Source of the DNA: Mesobacillus subterraneus
GTDB lineage: Bacteria; Bacillota; Bacilli; Bacillales; Cytobacillaceae
Assembly: GCF_020524355.2 (NCBI RefSeq)
Contig: NZ_CP129019.1
Location: 2,790,001-2,854,000, forward strand
Direction of reading: 5' to 3'
Length of the DNA: 64,000 nt
Position numbers and translations under genes: made by a program. Below, in pieces: positions 53,762 to 60,190 of this stretch. The notes beneath the pieces are model-generated. The model was not told the origin of the DNA and made no database searches. It saw only the letters and a program-made list of their open reading frames with translations. The number at the start of each line of letters is the position of its first letter. Position 1 is the first letter of the stretch.

Positions 53762-54433
53762 TTATTGTTCCAGTTTCTTGTCCGCTTTTCTTACATTAGC
53801 AAACGTAAAGAAATCCGCTCGTTCATAATTCAATTTGGTTATCCATAGGAAACCAAAATACCTTTTCTTAAGTTGTTCTTTGTAAGTTCCATCTGCTTGT
53901 CTAACATAAAGGTATTTGAATTTCTCAAAAGTAGTTGTGTTATAACTAATTACCAGTTCTTCATTGGTGGAAAAGTTGCTTGACGAATTATTGTATATCG
54001 TAACCGGAATATAAAGAGTGTCAGTGTTTCTCCAAACTGGCAAACTAAAGTATTCTGTAATCAGTTGTTTAGGAATTGCACCTTTCTTGCCGCCTCTGTC
54101 ACTGAATGAAAATTTGATGTGAACATTGATAGCATCGTTGCTCGTTACATTTTTCAGTACAAAAAAAGTAAAAACTGATTTTCCATGTAGTTGAGTGTGG
54201 CGGTGCAATTTTTTTCCGTTTTCCCCTAACAATACTTTACCTTCACCATGCCGTAAATTAGTTTCATCGAACGGATATTTCAATTCAAATTCAGCGTACT
54301 CGAAAAACATTCTTTTGGTGAAATTATTGGTTCTTTTGTCTTTATACATTGTAAACAAAGAAGTAAGAATAAATGTGATAATTGCAGTAGCTAAAGGTAG
54401 AAAAACAATTGCTTGGTTAAAGGTCAAATTCAT
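53762..54433 (-). CDS. Membrane-anchored protein of the island, unknown
   Basis: A protein of about 223 residues with one N-terminal membrane segment (AIVFLPLATAIITFILTSLFTMY) followed by a beta-rich domain, with paired strands such as KSVFTFFVLKNVTSNDAINVHIKFSF and TLYIPVTIYNNSSS. The layout recalls single-pass membrane proteins found beside defence or immunity genes, but nothing is recognised. ATG 54433 has AGGGAG 9 bases upstream. Confidence 0.6.
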   Translation of the reverse strand: MNLTFNQAIVFLPLATAIITFILTSLFTMYKDKRTNNFTKRMFFEYAEFELKYPFDETNLRHGEGKVLLGENGKKLHRHTQLHGKSVFTFFVLKNVTSNDAINVHIKFSFSDRGGKKGAIPKQLITEYFSLPVWRNTDTLYIPVTIYNNSSSNFSTNEELVISYNTTTFEKFKYLYVRQADGTYKEQLKKRYFGFLWITKLNYERADFFTFANVRKADKKLEQ

Positions 54434-54525
54434 TAACATTCTCTCCCTGCATTTTTCTACATTATACCATTTCGTTCAGCAGGAGATTTAAAAAAATTGT
54501 AGAATATTGGAATTGAGGAGGAATC

Positions 54526-54843
54526 ATGATGAGCGATATAAGTTGTCCTGAATGTAAAAGAGAATATTATTTAAACCATTTTAAATTGCCATTTAAAGAC
54601 GACGGGGAAACGTTACATTGCAAATGTGGAAAGGAGTTATATCGGTATGGCAAAGGAACTGATATGTACACCCTTGAGGAAGTAGGAGAATATAGAAAGA
54701 GAATGCAAGCATTGGAAGAGGAGCGGTCTAAATATCCTATTTGTGATTGCGGAGAAAGAATGGTGCCCAGAGAAGGACCTTATGGCAAATTTTATGGTTG
54801 CTCTAAATATCCAAAAGGTTGCAATAAAATTGTTAAAAGATAA
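54526..54843 (+). CDS. Two-zinc-ribbon protein with topoisomerase-type C-terminal ribbon
   Basis: A 105-residue protein. It has an N-terminal CPEC...CKCG ribbon (residues 7-38), a helical linker, and a C-terminal ribbon CDCGERMVPREGPYGKFYGCSKYPKGCNKIVKR. The last is the zf-C4 ribbon normally found at the tail of DNA topoisomerase I, which binds single-stranded DNA. Here it stands without the enzyme. GGAGGAATC precedes the start; two ATG are adjacent. It may bind island DNA during replication. Confidence 0.75.
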   Translation: MMSDISCPECKREYYLNHFKLPFKDDGETLHCKCGKELYRYGKGTDMYTLEEVGEYRKRMQALEEERSKYPICDCGERMVPREGPYGKFYGCSKYPKGCNKIVKR

Positions 54844-54846
54844 AGT

Positions 54847-54878
54847 AAACCACCAGTCAAACATGCTGGTGGTTTTTA
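54847..54878. terminator. Bidirectional terminator
   Basis: A 10-bp perfect stem AAACCACCAG/CTGGTGGTTT and T-run. Confidence 0.85.
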
Positions 54879-54887
54879 TTATGTTGC

Positions 54888-55886
54888 CTATAAATTAAAC
54901 TCAATTTGATGTTCTAAACTGTTATTATTGCTACTCCCATTTACACTCTCCACTAAATCAAACAAACGATCTCGGTCAATCAATTCAACTTTATGTTTCT
55001 TCGCCAATATTTGTGCATTTTCAGTAAAGTAGGAATTGGTTATAACATACGCTTCCTGGCAGTTATAAAAGTGTTTACCTGAAAAAACCTCTTGAATGGC
55101 ACTATTCGTTAGTTTACTGCTGTATCGCTTACATTGAACAGCAATTTTCTTACCATTTCTGTATGCGAGGATATCTACACCTTCATCTCCTGAAGCTTTT
55201 GTGACTTGAACATTTTCATATCCCAGTTTTTCAAGCAAAACTTTTACAAAGTTTTCAAATTGTACACCTGTCATTTTATCAATTTCTTCAAATGAATAAT
55301 TTATCCTCTCCTTTTTAATTCTCGCCTGTTCCAATCGCCACTTATATACAAATTTAGCTTCTTGTTGGACTTCTTGCCATGCGGGAAGTATATAATTCAA
55401 ACCTTTAGTATTTTTATCACGGTAGTCAATATATTGTTTTTGAATACGCTCACTATTATTAATTATTATAAAACTCAATACAAACAACAAACCGGTGGGA
55501 ATTAATGCTCCTAACCAACCAAATAAATTCATGAAATAAAAATATCCGAAAAAACCTGTGAATATCAGAGTGTTTCCGATATACTCATAAATTTTTGCTC
55601 TCCTGCCATACAATTTATATCCTTGAATATCTGCTTCACTATAAATTGCAGAAAAACGTTCCTTTTCCGCTTGAATTTGTTCATCTAGACATTTAAAACA
55701 CTTTAATTCGATTATATTTTTAGAGGGATTAAAAGATTCATATATTACTATTTTATCTGATGAAGTATATCCCACTAGCTCACCATGCTTAGTGCAGAAT
55801 AGTTGTAATTTGCGATTAAGTGGTTTATTTTTACTACTTTTCTTTTTATAATTTCGATTTCGATAATACGAAGACACTTTTATCAC
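54888..55886 (-). CDS. Membrane-embedded Mrr-type restriction endonuclease
   Basis: A 332-residue protein. A basic N-terminus with a zinc-ribbon-like part (FCTKHGE...CFKCLDEQ) comes first. Two membrane helices lie at about 105-145 (LIFTGFFGYFYFMNLFGWLGALIPTGLLFVLSFIII). A coiled linker leads to a C-terminal Mrr_cat domain at about 205-315. The PD-(D/E)xK nuclease core is clear: the Asp in GDEGVDILAYR and QCKRY. Mrr enzymes cut modified or foreign DNA. The membrane anchor suggests action at the point of DNA entry. It is probably the island's defence gene. Confidence 0.82.
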   Translation of the reverse strand: MIKVSSYYRNRNYKKKSSKNKPLNRKLQLFCTKHGELVGYTSSDKIVIYESFNPSKNIIELKCFKCLDEQIQAEKERFSAIYSEADIQGYKLYGRRAKIYEYIGNTLIFTGFFGYFYFMNLFGWLGALIPTGLLFVLSFIIINNSERIQKQYIDYRDKNTKGLNYILPAWQEVQQEAKFVYKWRLEQARIKKERINYSFEEIDKMTGVQFENFVKVLLEKLGYENVQVTKASGDEGVDILAYRNGKKIAVQCKRYSSKLTNSAIQEVFSGKHFYNCQEAYVITNSYFTENAQILAKKHKVELIDRDRLFDLVESVNGSSNNNSLEHQIEFNL

Positions 55887-56234
55887 CCCTTGATAATTTT
55901 ACCATCTATTAGGACTAAAAATGTTAAAATTTACTTTTTTCTCACCAAAAAGTCCAATAGGTACATTCTGTGCTAACAGATGTCTACTTGGTCTCTTCCT
56001 TCTTAACATGTTTTTTCTTGGCGAGGGGCCGGGCTAGTCTGCCGTACAGAACCCTTCCCCATCTTTTATGCAATTATTTTGGGAAATAAAGTGTATTCCC
56101 TTCACAGAAACCTTGTAGAATCAACAATGTATGAAATTTGTATATAACAGAAATTCATGCACTTTAGGAATCCATTAGTATCAAAGTTGCTTGTTAGGCA
56201 CTGTTTACATAATATATATTGTCGGAGGACTCTA
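55887..56234. other. Non-coding stretch with a GC-rich core
   Basis: AT-rich except for a GC-rich block at about 56020-56065 (GGCGAGGGGCCGGGC, then CTGCCGTACAG and CCCTTCCCC). The block is unlike its surroundings and could be an origin, a nick site or a structured RNA. Downstream, TTGTTA and TATATA near 56190-56215 may form a promoter for the leader at 56235. Confidence 0.45.
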
Positions 56235-56315
56235 GTGAATACCATATTCACTTGATGTATATTCGTATTTGTCGAGATAGGCACAAAGGTGTCTCGTGAA
56301 ACTTGAGACACCTTT
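56235..56315 (+). promoter_or_regulatory. Possible attenuator: two overlapping leader peptides then a hairpin
   Basis: GTG 56235, with GGAGGA 5 bases before, encodes only MNTIFT and stops at 56255. The stop overlaps an ATG (TGATG) that opens the 14-residue peptide MYIRICRDRHKGVS (56255-56299). That peptide's stop lies inside an 11-bp perfect hairpin AAAGGTGTCTC/GAGACACCTTT (56285-56315) with a T-run. The layout fits translation-controlled termination ahead of the 56436 operon, or merely a terminator. Confidence 0.4.
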
Positions 56316-56435
56316 TTCATGCGAATTTATATTTAAACTCGGCTTCGTGCCTCCTTCCCTCTTTGTCTCCTTACACCACAAATTTGCTTTCTTATAATAA
56401 TCAAGAATTACAAATTTAAGGGAGTTGATGAAGAA

Positions 56436-56624
56436 ATGAAAGATTATGAAGGAATGTTTGAACAATGTAAACGCTCAATGACCATCGAAGAATTACATAG
56501 GCTCAAGAAAGCAGTTTATGATATAGCAATCACATGTGATTATCTGAAGGATTATAAAAAAGCTTCATATTTTTATACGCTTTCAGAAAGGATTAATACC
56601 TACATCAAACTGGAGCGGAACTGA
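56436..56624 (+). CDS. Small helical protein, 62 aa
   Basis: MKDYEGMFEQCKRSMTIEEL, continuing in helices rich in Tyr and Lys. The pattern resembles tetratricopeptide-like short helices (DYLKDYKKASYFYTLSERI). GGGAG lies 11 bases upstream. It is followed directly by the DUF5659-like gene, one base apart. No family is assigned. Confidence 0.58.
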   Translation: MKDYEGMFEQCKRSMTIEELHRLKKAVYDIAITCDYLKDYKKASYFYTLSERINTYIKLERN

Positions 56625-56625
56625 T

Positions 56626-56817
56626 ATGGACACACCAAAAAAGAACGTTTATAAGAAATCTATGGCAATGGATTTAATTCGCTTGGGTCACAACTTCTGT
56701 CACTCAATGCGTAATCGTGACGATAGGAGATTTCAAGTATATGTATTTGAAGATTCGCCACAACTCAGAAAGGACATGGCAAAATTATCAGGGAAAGAAT
56801 ATGATGAAAGCATTTAA
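56626..56817 (+). CDS. DUF5659-like miniprotein, 63 aa
   Basis: KSMAMDLIRLGHNFCHSM... ends in FQVYVFEDSPQLRKDMAKL, the same pattern as the gene at 52884-53048. It starts one base after the preceding stop, so its translation is probably coupled. It is overlapped at its end by the next small gene. The function is unknown; two diverged copies in one island suggest a lasting role there. Confidence 0.68.
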   Translation: MDTPKKNVYKKSMAMDLIRLGHNFCHSMRNRDDRRFQVYVFEDSPQLRKDMAKLSGKEYDESI

Positions 56818-56974
56818 ACATTTTGTTTTCACTCTTTGGGTCATATTCATGATTGCTTTGTATGCTTATCTGTTTTGGGATAAGATACTGATTCTAGATT
56901 CAGAACAGGAACGGATTGCTCCAAAGCTTGAAGAAATGCAAAAGCAAAGAATCGAATATTACGAGGATAAATGA
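56801..56974 (+). CDS. Small single-pass membrane protein, 57 aa
   Basis: MMKAFKHFVFTLWVIFMIALYAYLFW... gives one membrane helix and an acidic helical tail (EQERIAPKLEEMQKQRIEYYEDK). It starts inside the end of the preceding gene (17-bp overlap) and ends at a terminator. Its small size, one helix and charged tail suit a holin-like, toxin-like or regulatory peptide; none is shown. Confidence 0.55.
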   Translation: MMKAFKHFVFTLWVIFMIALYAYLFWDKILILDSEQERIAPKLEEMQKQRIEYYEDK

Positions 56975-57001
56975 CAGTGCCTTAAGGTGCTGTTTTTTAT
57001 T
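56974..57001 (+). terminator. Terminator of the small-gene operon
   Basis: CAGTGCCTTAAGGTGCTG forms a stem with one mismatch, followed by TTTTTT. Confidence 0.78.
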
Positions 57002-57083
57002 AGACAAATTTCGACAATTGTGCTAACATACAGATAATTACATAAGGGTACTCGGCAATAATTATGAGCACTCACCCCAATTC

Positions 57084-57123
57084 CATAATTAAAAACTAAC
57101 ATTAAAAGGGGTTTTTAATTATG
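57084..57123 (+). promoter_or_regulatory. Hairpin that buries the start codon of the regulator gene
   Basis: CATAATTAAAAAC (57084-57096) is the perfect complement of GTTTTTAATTATG (57111-57123), whose last three bases are the start ATG. The ribosome site AAAAGGGG is in the 14-base loop. Confidence 0.7.
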
Positions 57124-57762
57124 ATTAATCGAGTTATTTTTGAAGGAAAAGTTTATTACAAAGTTGCTGATTTAGCAAAATTATTTGATGTGTCAGTATG
57201 GAAAATGAGAAAAATTATTAAAGCGCAGGACATCGGAGCACCTTTAAGGAAAGGTTCAGGCTTCGGTCGTGCGGTATTTGTGTTGGAGGAAAATGTAGCA
57301 AAAATTAATATAACTGGCGAAGTGAAAGTTCTTGAAACAAAATTCACTGCCGACCCAGTGAAAAAGACGAAAGTTGTGGAACTTCCCACTCATGCTAAGA
57401 AGAAGAGAACAACTGCTCCTAAAAAAACGAAAAAGAAAAAGGTTGAAAATGTCGTAGCACTTCCTGACAGCAATTTAAATAGTCTTCAGAAAGAATTTGA
57501 AGAGTTGCTGGAAAAAGGAAGGGAATTAGGACGCAAACTTTATATGGCAAATCAAATGTCAGTTGCTAATGCAATTTCTGATGAACATTTCGGAATAGGC
57601 GGAGATTTTTTGAAATCCACTATTGATGATATTGAAAAATTGCGCTTAGTTGTTCCTAAATTGGAAATCGCTGTTGCTGAATTAAATGAATCATCTGGAG
57701 AAATAGCAGCTGCGATTGATGAAACGACCAATGACTCAGTCGAACCTGAATTGAACTATTAA
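57121..57762 (+). CDS. Island DNA-binding protein with MerR-like helix-turn-helix
   Basis: A 213-residue protein. Residues 11-50 are a winged-helix/MerR or excisionase-like reading head (YYKVADLAKLFDVSVWKMRKIIKAQ). A Lys-rich linker (about 90-112, KKKRTTAPKKTKKKK) and a helical, probably coiled C-terminal part follow. It is convergent with the integrase gene. It could be the excisionase/regulator of the island. Translation looks gated: the AUG is in the stem of a 13-bp hairpin with the ribosome site in the loop. Confidence 0.65.
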   Translation: MINRVIFEGKVYYKVADLAKLFDVSVWKMRKIIKAQDIGAPLRKGSGFGRAVFVLEENVAKINITGEVKVLETKFTADPVKKTKVVELPTHAKKKRTTAPKKTKKKKVENVVALPDSNLNSLQKEFEELLEKGRELGRKLYMANQMSVANAISDEHFGIGGDFLKSTIDDIEKLRLVVPKLEIAVAELNESSGEIAAAIDETTNDSVEPELNY

Positions 57763-57772
57763 CAAATAAAAG

Positions 57773-57802
57773 AACGGACACTAAGCCGGCAGTGTCCGTT
57801 TC
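57773..57802. terminator. Bidirectional terminator between regulator and integrase genes
   Basis: A 10-bp perfect stem AACGGACACT/AGTGTCCGTT. Confidence 0.82.
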
Positions 57803-57806
57803 AAAA

Positions 57807-58889
57807 TTATTTACGTTTATTATCACGTTTTCTACTGGTGATATTTTCTTTCCCAAAAAACCCATGATTGGCATGCTTTTCTTGAACTGTATTGTCAGCC
57901 ATGTGAGCATATATCAGCACAGTTCTCAGGTCGCTGTGCCCAAGGATTTTTCTTAGGGATTCAATATCACCAGTTTCTAAATAATGCGTAGCAGCACTGT
58001 GACGGATTAAATGCAGATAAAAGCGTTTTTCAATTTTTGCTTCTTTTGCATATTTCCTTAAATCTCTTAATACATTGTTTTTGCTTAACATTCTACCGCT
58101 TAACGATAAAAATATTATATCGTCCACTTCGCCTTCAAATGCTTCATTTTCTTCAAGAAGTTGAACCAGCAAGCGATATGTTTTATTACTTAATGGTACG
58201 GTGCGAGCTTTGCGTGATTTAGCGTTGTTAGACCGAACGATAATAGATTTGTTCACATGATCTATATCTGACGGTGCCAGCGTCAAAGCTTCCGTTATCC
58301 TGAACATTCCATCAATAAGTAAATGCAACAGAACATAGTCCCTATATTGCTTGAAACTTTTGTTCGAGTGCGACTTAGCGACCTTGAGCAAATTATTCAG
58401 TTCCTCACGGGTTAAAATGTCAATTTCTTGAGCATCTTTTTTAAATCCTTCGTACCTGTCAAATGGGTTCACCTGAATCAAATTTTCTTTCATGCACCAA
58501 TTAATAAACGTTTTTAAATTTATTATCCTCGTCTCCACTGTAGCATCTGACATTCCTGGAGTCTGGGCATGTTCTGGTGTATATTTGTGCCCTTCAAATT
58601 TAATACAATCAAATTTCAACCAATAAGCATAGTCACTGATAAAATCAGTGGTGATGTTTTCAAGATACAACGGGCGATTACTCACAGTAGCATGATACTT
58701 CTCAATGCTTTTGTAAACAATAACAAATTTGTTTAATGTGCCTGGCCTTAAATTTTGCTTTTGTTTGTGTTCGATGAATCGTTCAAAAATGGATTTGAAT
58801 TTTTCCTTTTTAACCACTTTATTGGCGATTCGTTTGTGCTGTTGTCGTTTTGCTACTTTTGGTCGTTCTTCAAAAAAATTCAATGACAA
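57807..58889 (-). CDS. int: Tyrosine-type site-specific integrase
   Basis: A protein of about 360 residues. It has an arm/core-binding N-terminal region (FERFIEHKQKQNLRPGTLNKF) and a C-terminal catalytic domain with the full set: Arg in DGMFRITEAL, His and Arg in HLIRHSAATH, His in ILGHSDLRT and the nucleophile Tyr in VLIYAHM. TTG 58889 is chosen (SLNFFEERPKVAKR) because GAGGGAG lies 8 bases upstream; the ATG 18 bases earlier and a longer frame lack a site. It reads away from the tRNA-Val 130 bp upstream, on the same strand. It is the enzyme that inserts and removes the island. Confidence 0.93.
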   Translation of the reverse strand: MSLNFFEERPKVAKRQQHKRIANKVVKKEKFKSIFERFIEHKQKQNLRPGTLNKFVIVYKSIEKYHATVSNRPLYLENITTDFISDYAYWLKFDCIKFEGHKYTPEHAQTPGMSDATVETRIINLKTFINWCMKENLIQVNPFDRYEGFKKDAQEIDILTREELNNLLKVAKSHSNKSFKQYRDYVLLHLLIDGMFRITEALTLAPSDIDHVNKSIIVRSNNAKSRKARTVPLSNKTYRLLVQLLEENEAFEGEVDDIIFLSLSGRMLSKNNVLRDLRKYAKEAKIEKRFYLHLIRHSAATHYLETGDIESLRKILGHSDLRTVLIYAHMADNTVQEKHANHGFFGKENITSRKRDNKRK

Positions 58890-59014
58890 AGAAAAACACT
58901 CCCTCATTCTGCAATTTGAATTAACAGAATAACGGAGTGTTTCACTCAAAGTTTGAGTTGTTCCCAACTCAACTTTTGTTTGAAACGTTGATACATCAAC
59001 GTTGGTGTTACAAT

Positions 59015-59061
59015 GTATGATTCCTACTGGGTTCGAACCAGCGACCTCTACCCTGTCAAGG
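59015..59061. repeat. attR: 47-bp repeat within the intact tRNA-Val
   Basis: Identical to 50196-50242; it covers the tRNA 3' half from the anticodon arm to four bases past the 3' end. Confidence 0.92.
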
Positions 59062-59090
59062 TAGCGCTCTCCCAGCTGAGCTAAGGAATC
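59018..59090 (-). tRNA. tRNA-Val (anticodon GAC)
   Basis: Read on the minus strand: acceptor stem GATTCCT/AGGAATC, D arm with AGCTCAGCTGGGAGAGC, anticodon stem-loop CTACC-TTGACAG-GGTAG with GAC, variable loop AGGTC, T arm GCTGGTTCGAACCCAGT, discriminator A. It is 73 bases; CCA is not encoded. It decodes GUC and GUU. Confidence 0.93.
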
Positions 59091-59128
59091 GTTCTAATAT
59101 TGTCCCAAACGTAGTGAGGACATTTACT

Positions 59129-59157
59129 AATATATACTGGATTAGTAGGAATGTCAA
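59129..59157 (-). promoter_or_regulatory. Promoter of the tRNA-Val gene
   Basis: On the minus strand TTGACA, 17 bases, TATATT, ending 38 bp before the tRNA 5' end. It is a strong SigA promoter that, with the tRNA terminator displaced, can also read into int. Confidence 0.8.
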
Positions 59158-59185
59158 TATAATTTCCATACATAAATACGCTATT

Positions 59186-59803
59186 CTATAATTTTTTTAT
59201 TGCCTTAATTACACTTTCGATATATGTATCTTCATGTGGGACAAAATCTCTTTTGGACACAAGCATGCTGTGTGATTCTTTTTCATCATTCACACTCATT
59301 AGAAAACCTTTCACTTTTATTTGCTCGACCTGCCTAAACCATAAGTTCTCAAATTCAGTCAGGCTTGCCATCATGATACCGGAGACTTCTTCTCTTTGCA
59401 GCCTGTAATGATCGAAGGGTTGAGGTTGATCATACAAATAAACATGGCATAATTCATTGTCGATTAAATCTGGGCATTTCAATGAATCTTTTATAACCCC
59501 TAACGAATGCAAATCCTCCATAGCCAATTCAATTCCAAGTTCCTCCTTCACTTCTCTTAAGCCATCCACAGGACTTTCATCAGCAAGAATATGTCCTGCT
59601 GCCGTAATATCCAACAACTTAGGATAATCTTTTTTTGTTGAACTACGGACTTGGAAGAAAAGAAACTCTTCATTGTCTATCCTCTCAGTAAACCAGCAAT
59701 GAAAGGTTTCATGCCAATGTCCTGATTTATGAACTTCAGACCTTGTAGCAGTACCAATACAATTACCTTGTTGATCAAACACCTTAAGCATTTCATTTTC
59801 CAT
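59186..59803 (-). CDS. NUDIX hydrolase, IPP-isomerase-like subgroup
   Basis: A 205-residue protein. The Nudix box is GHILADESPVDGLREVKEELGI near residue 84, with the REVKEE catalytic helix intact. The N-terminus (MLKVFDQQGNCIGTATRSEVHKSGHWHETFHCWF) is typical of the YfcD/isopentenyl-isomerase-like group. It probably hydrolyses a nucleoside diphosphate derivative; the substrate is unknown. ATG 59803 has GGGGG 6 bases upstream. It is on the chromosomal side of the tRNA. Confidence 0.87.
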   Translation of the reverse strand: MENEMLKVFDQQGNCIGTATRSEVHKSGHWHETFHCWFTERIDNEEFLFFQVRSSTKKDYPKLLDITAAGHILADESPVDGLREVKEELGIELAMEDLHSLGVIKDSLKCPDLIDNELCHVYLYDQPQPFDHYRLQREEVSGIMMASLTEFENLWFRQVEQIKVKGFLMSVNDEKESHSMLVSKRDFVPHEDTYIESVIKAIKKL

Positions 59804-59871
59804 GATACACCCCCTTCTAAATAATACCATAAAACCCTTCTAATTTTTACGAACAAATGCTCTAAAAATAA

Positions 59872-59901
59872 TTGAATAAAGAACGAATGTTCGGGTATAA
59901 T
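59872..59901 (+). promoter_or_regulatory. Promoter of the WYL-like gene
   Basis: TTGAAT, 18 bases, TATAAT. The LexA box lies wholly within the spacer. Confidence 0.75.
59880..59893. promoter_or_regulatory. LexA (SOS) box
   Basis: AGAACGAATGTTCG fits the Gram-positive LexA consensus CGAACRNRYGTTYG at all positions but the first. A weaker relative, CGAACAAATGCTCT, lies 30 bp upstream at 59850-59863. Confidence 0.78.
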
Positions 59902-59930
59902 ATAAATAGAAAATAAAGGAGTGAGAGCGT

Positions 59931-60152
59931 ATGAATGCCCTTCTAGAAAGATCATTTCAGGAAAAGCTTACTGTCGAGATGATTTATCTTGCAGCTAATA
60001 ACCAATTTACACATCGCCGGATTATCGTAAAGGAAATGCATGATCATTATTTTAAAGCTTACTGTTTTCTCCGAAGGGCAGATCGCCTGTTCAAAAAGGA
60101 AAACATACTTTCTGTTATGCCCGACAGACGCAAACTGCTTAAATCAGGCTAA
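59931..60152 (+). CDS. WYL-like small protein, SOS-controlled
   Basis: A 73-residue protein made of one small beta domain like the core of the WYL fold: KLTVEMIYLAANNQFTHRRIIVKEMHDHYFKAYCFLRRADRLFKKENIL. WYL domains sense nucleic acid or small ligands and often accompany DNA-damage or defence genes. GGAGTGAGAG precedes ATG 59931. The promoter spacer contains a LexA box, so it should be induced by DNA damage. The function is unknown. Confidence 0.72.
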   Translation: MNALLERSFQEKLTVEMIYLAANNQFTHRRIIVKEMHDHYFKAYCFLRRADRLFKKENILSVMPDRRKLLKSG

Positions 60153-60178
60153 AAAAAGAAGCCCTTTAAAAGGACTCC
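60151..60178 (-). terminator. Terminator of the TRAP operon
   Basis: AGTCCTT/AAGGGCT stem (one G-T pair) followed on the minus strand by CTTCTTTTTTT. Confidence 0.7.
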
Positions 60179-60190
60179 TTTTCCCGTACA

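Larger units (their letters stand above)
50196..59061. mobile_element. Integrative genomic island in tRNA-Val, about 8.8 kb
   Basis: It is bounded by 47-bp direct repeats derived from a tRNA-Val gene, with a tyrosine integrase next to the intact tRNA. Just inside each repeat lies AAACGTTGAT (50267-50276 and 58983-58992, same orientation). A further match CCGTTATTCTRTTAA lies at 50289-50303 (plus) and 58921-58935 (minus), fitting integrase arm sites. It carries replication-like, nuclease and regulator genes but no structural phage or conjugation genes, so it is a satellite-like or defective element. Confidence 0.9.

Noticed and set aside
56102..56465. Two minus-strand frames of 72 and 77 codons
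   Set aside because: They cross the leader/terminator hairpin and lack ribosome sites.
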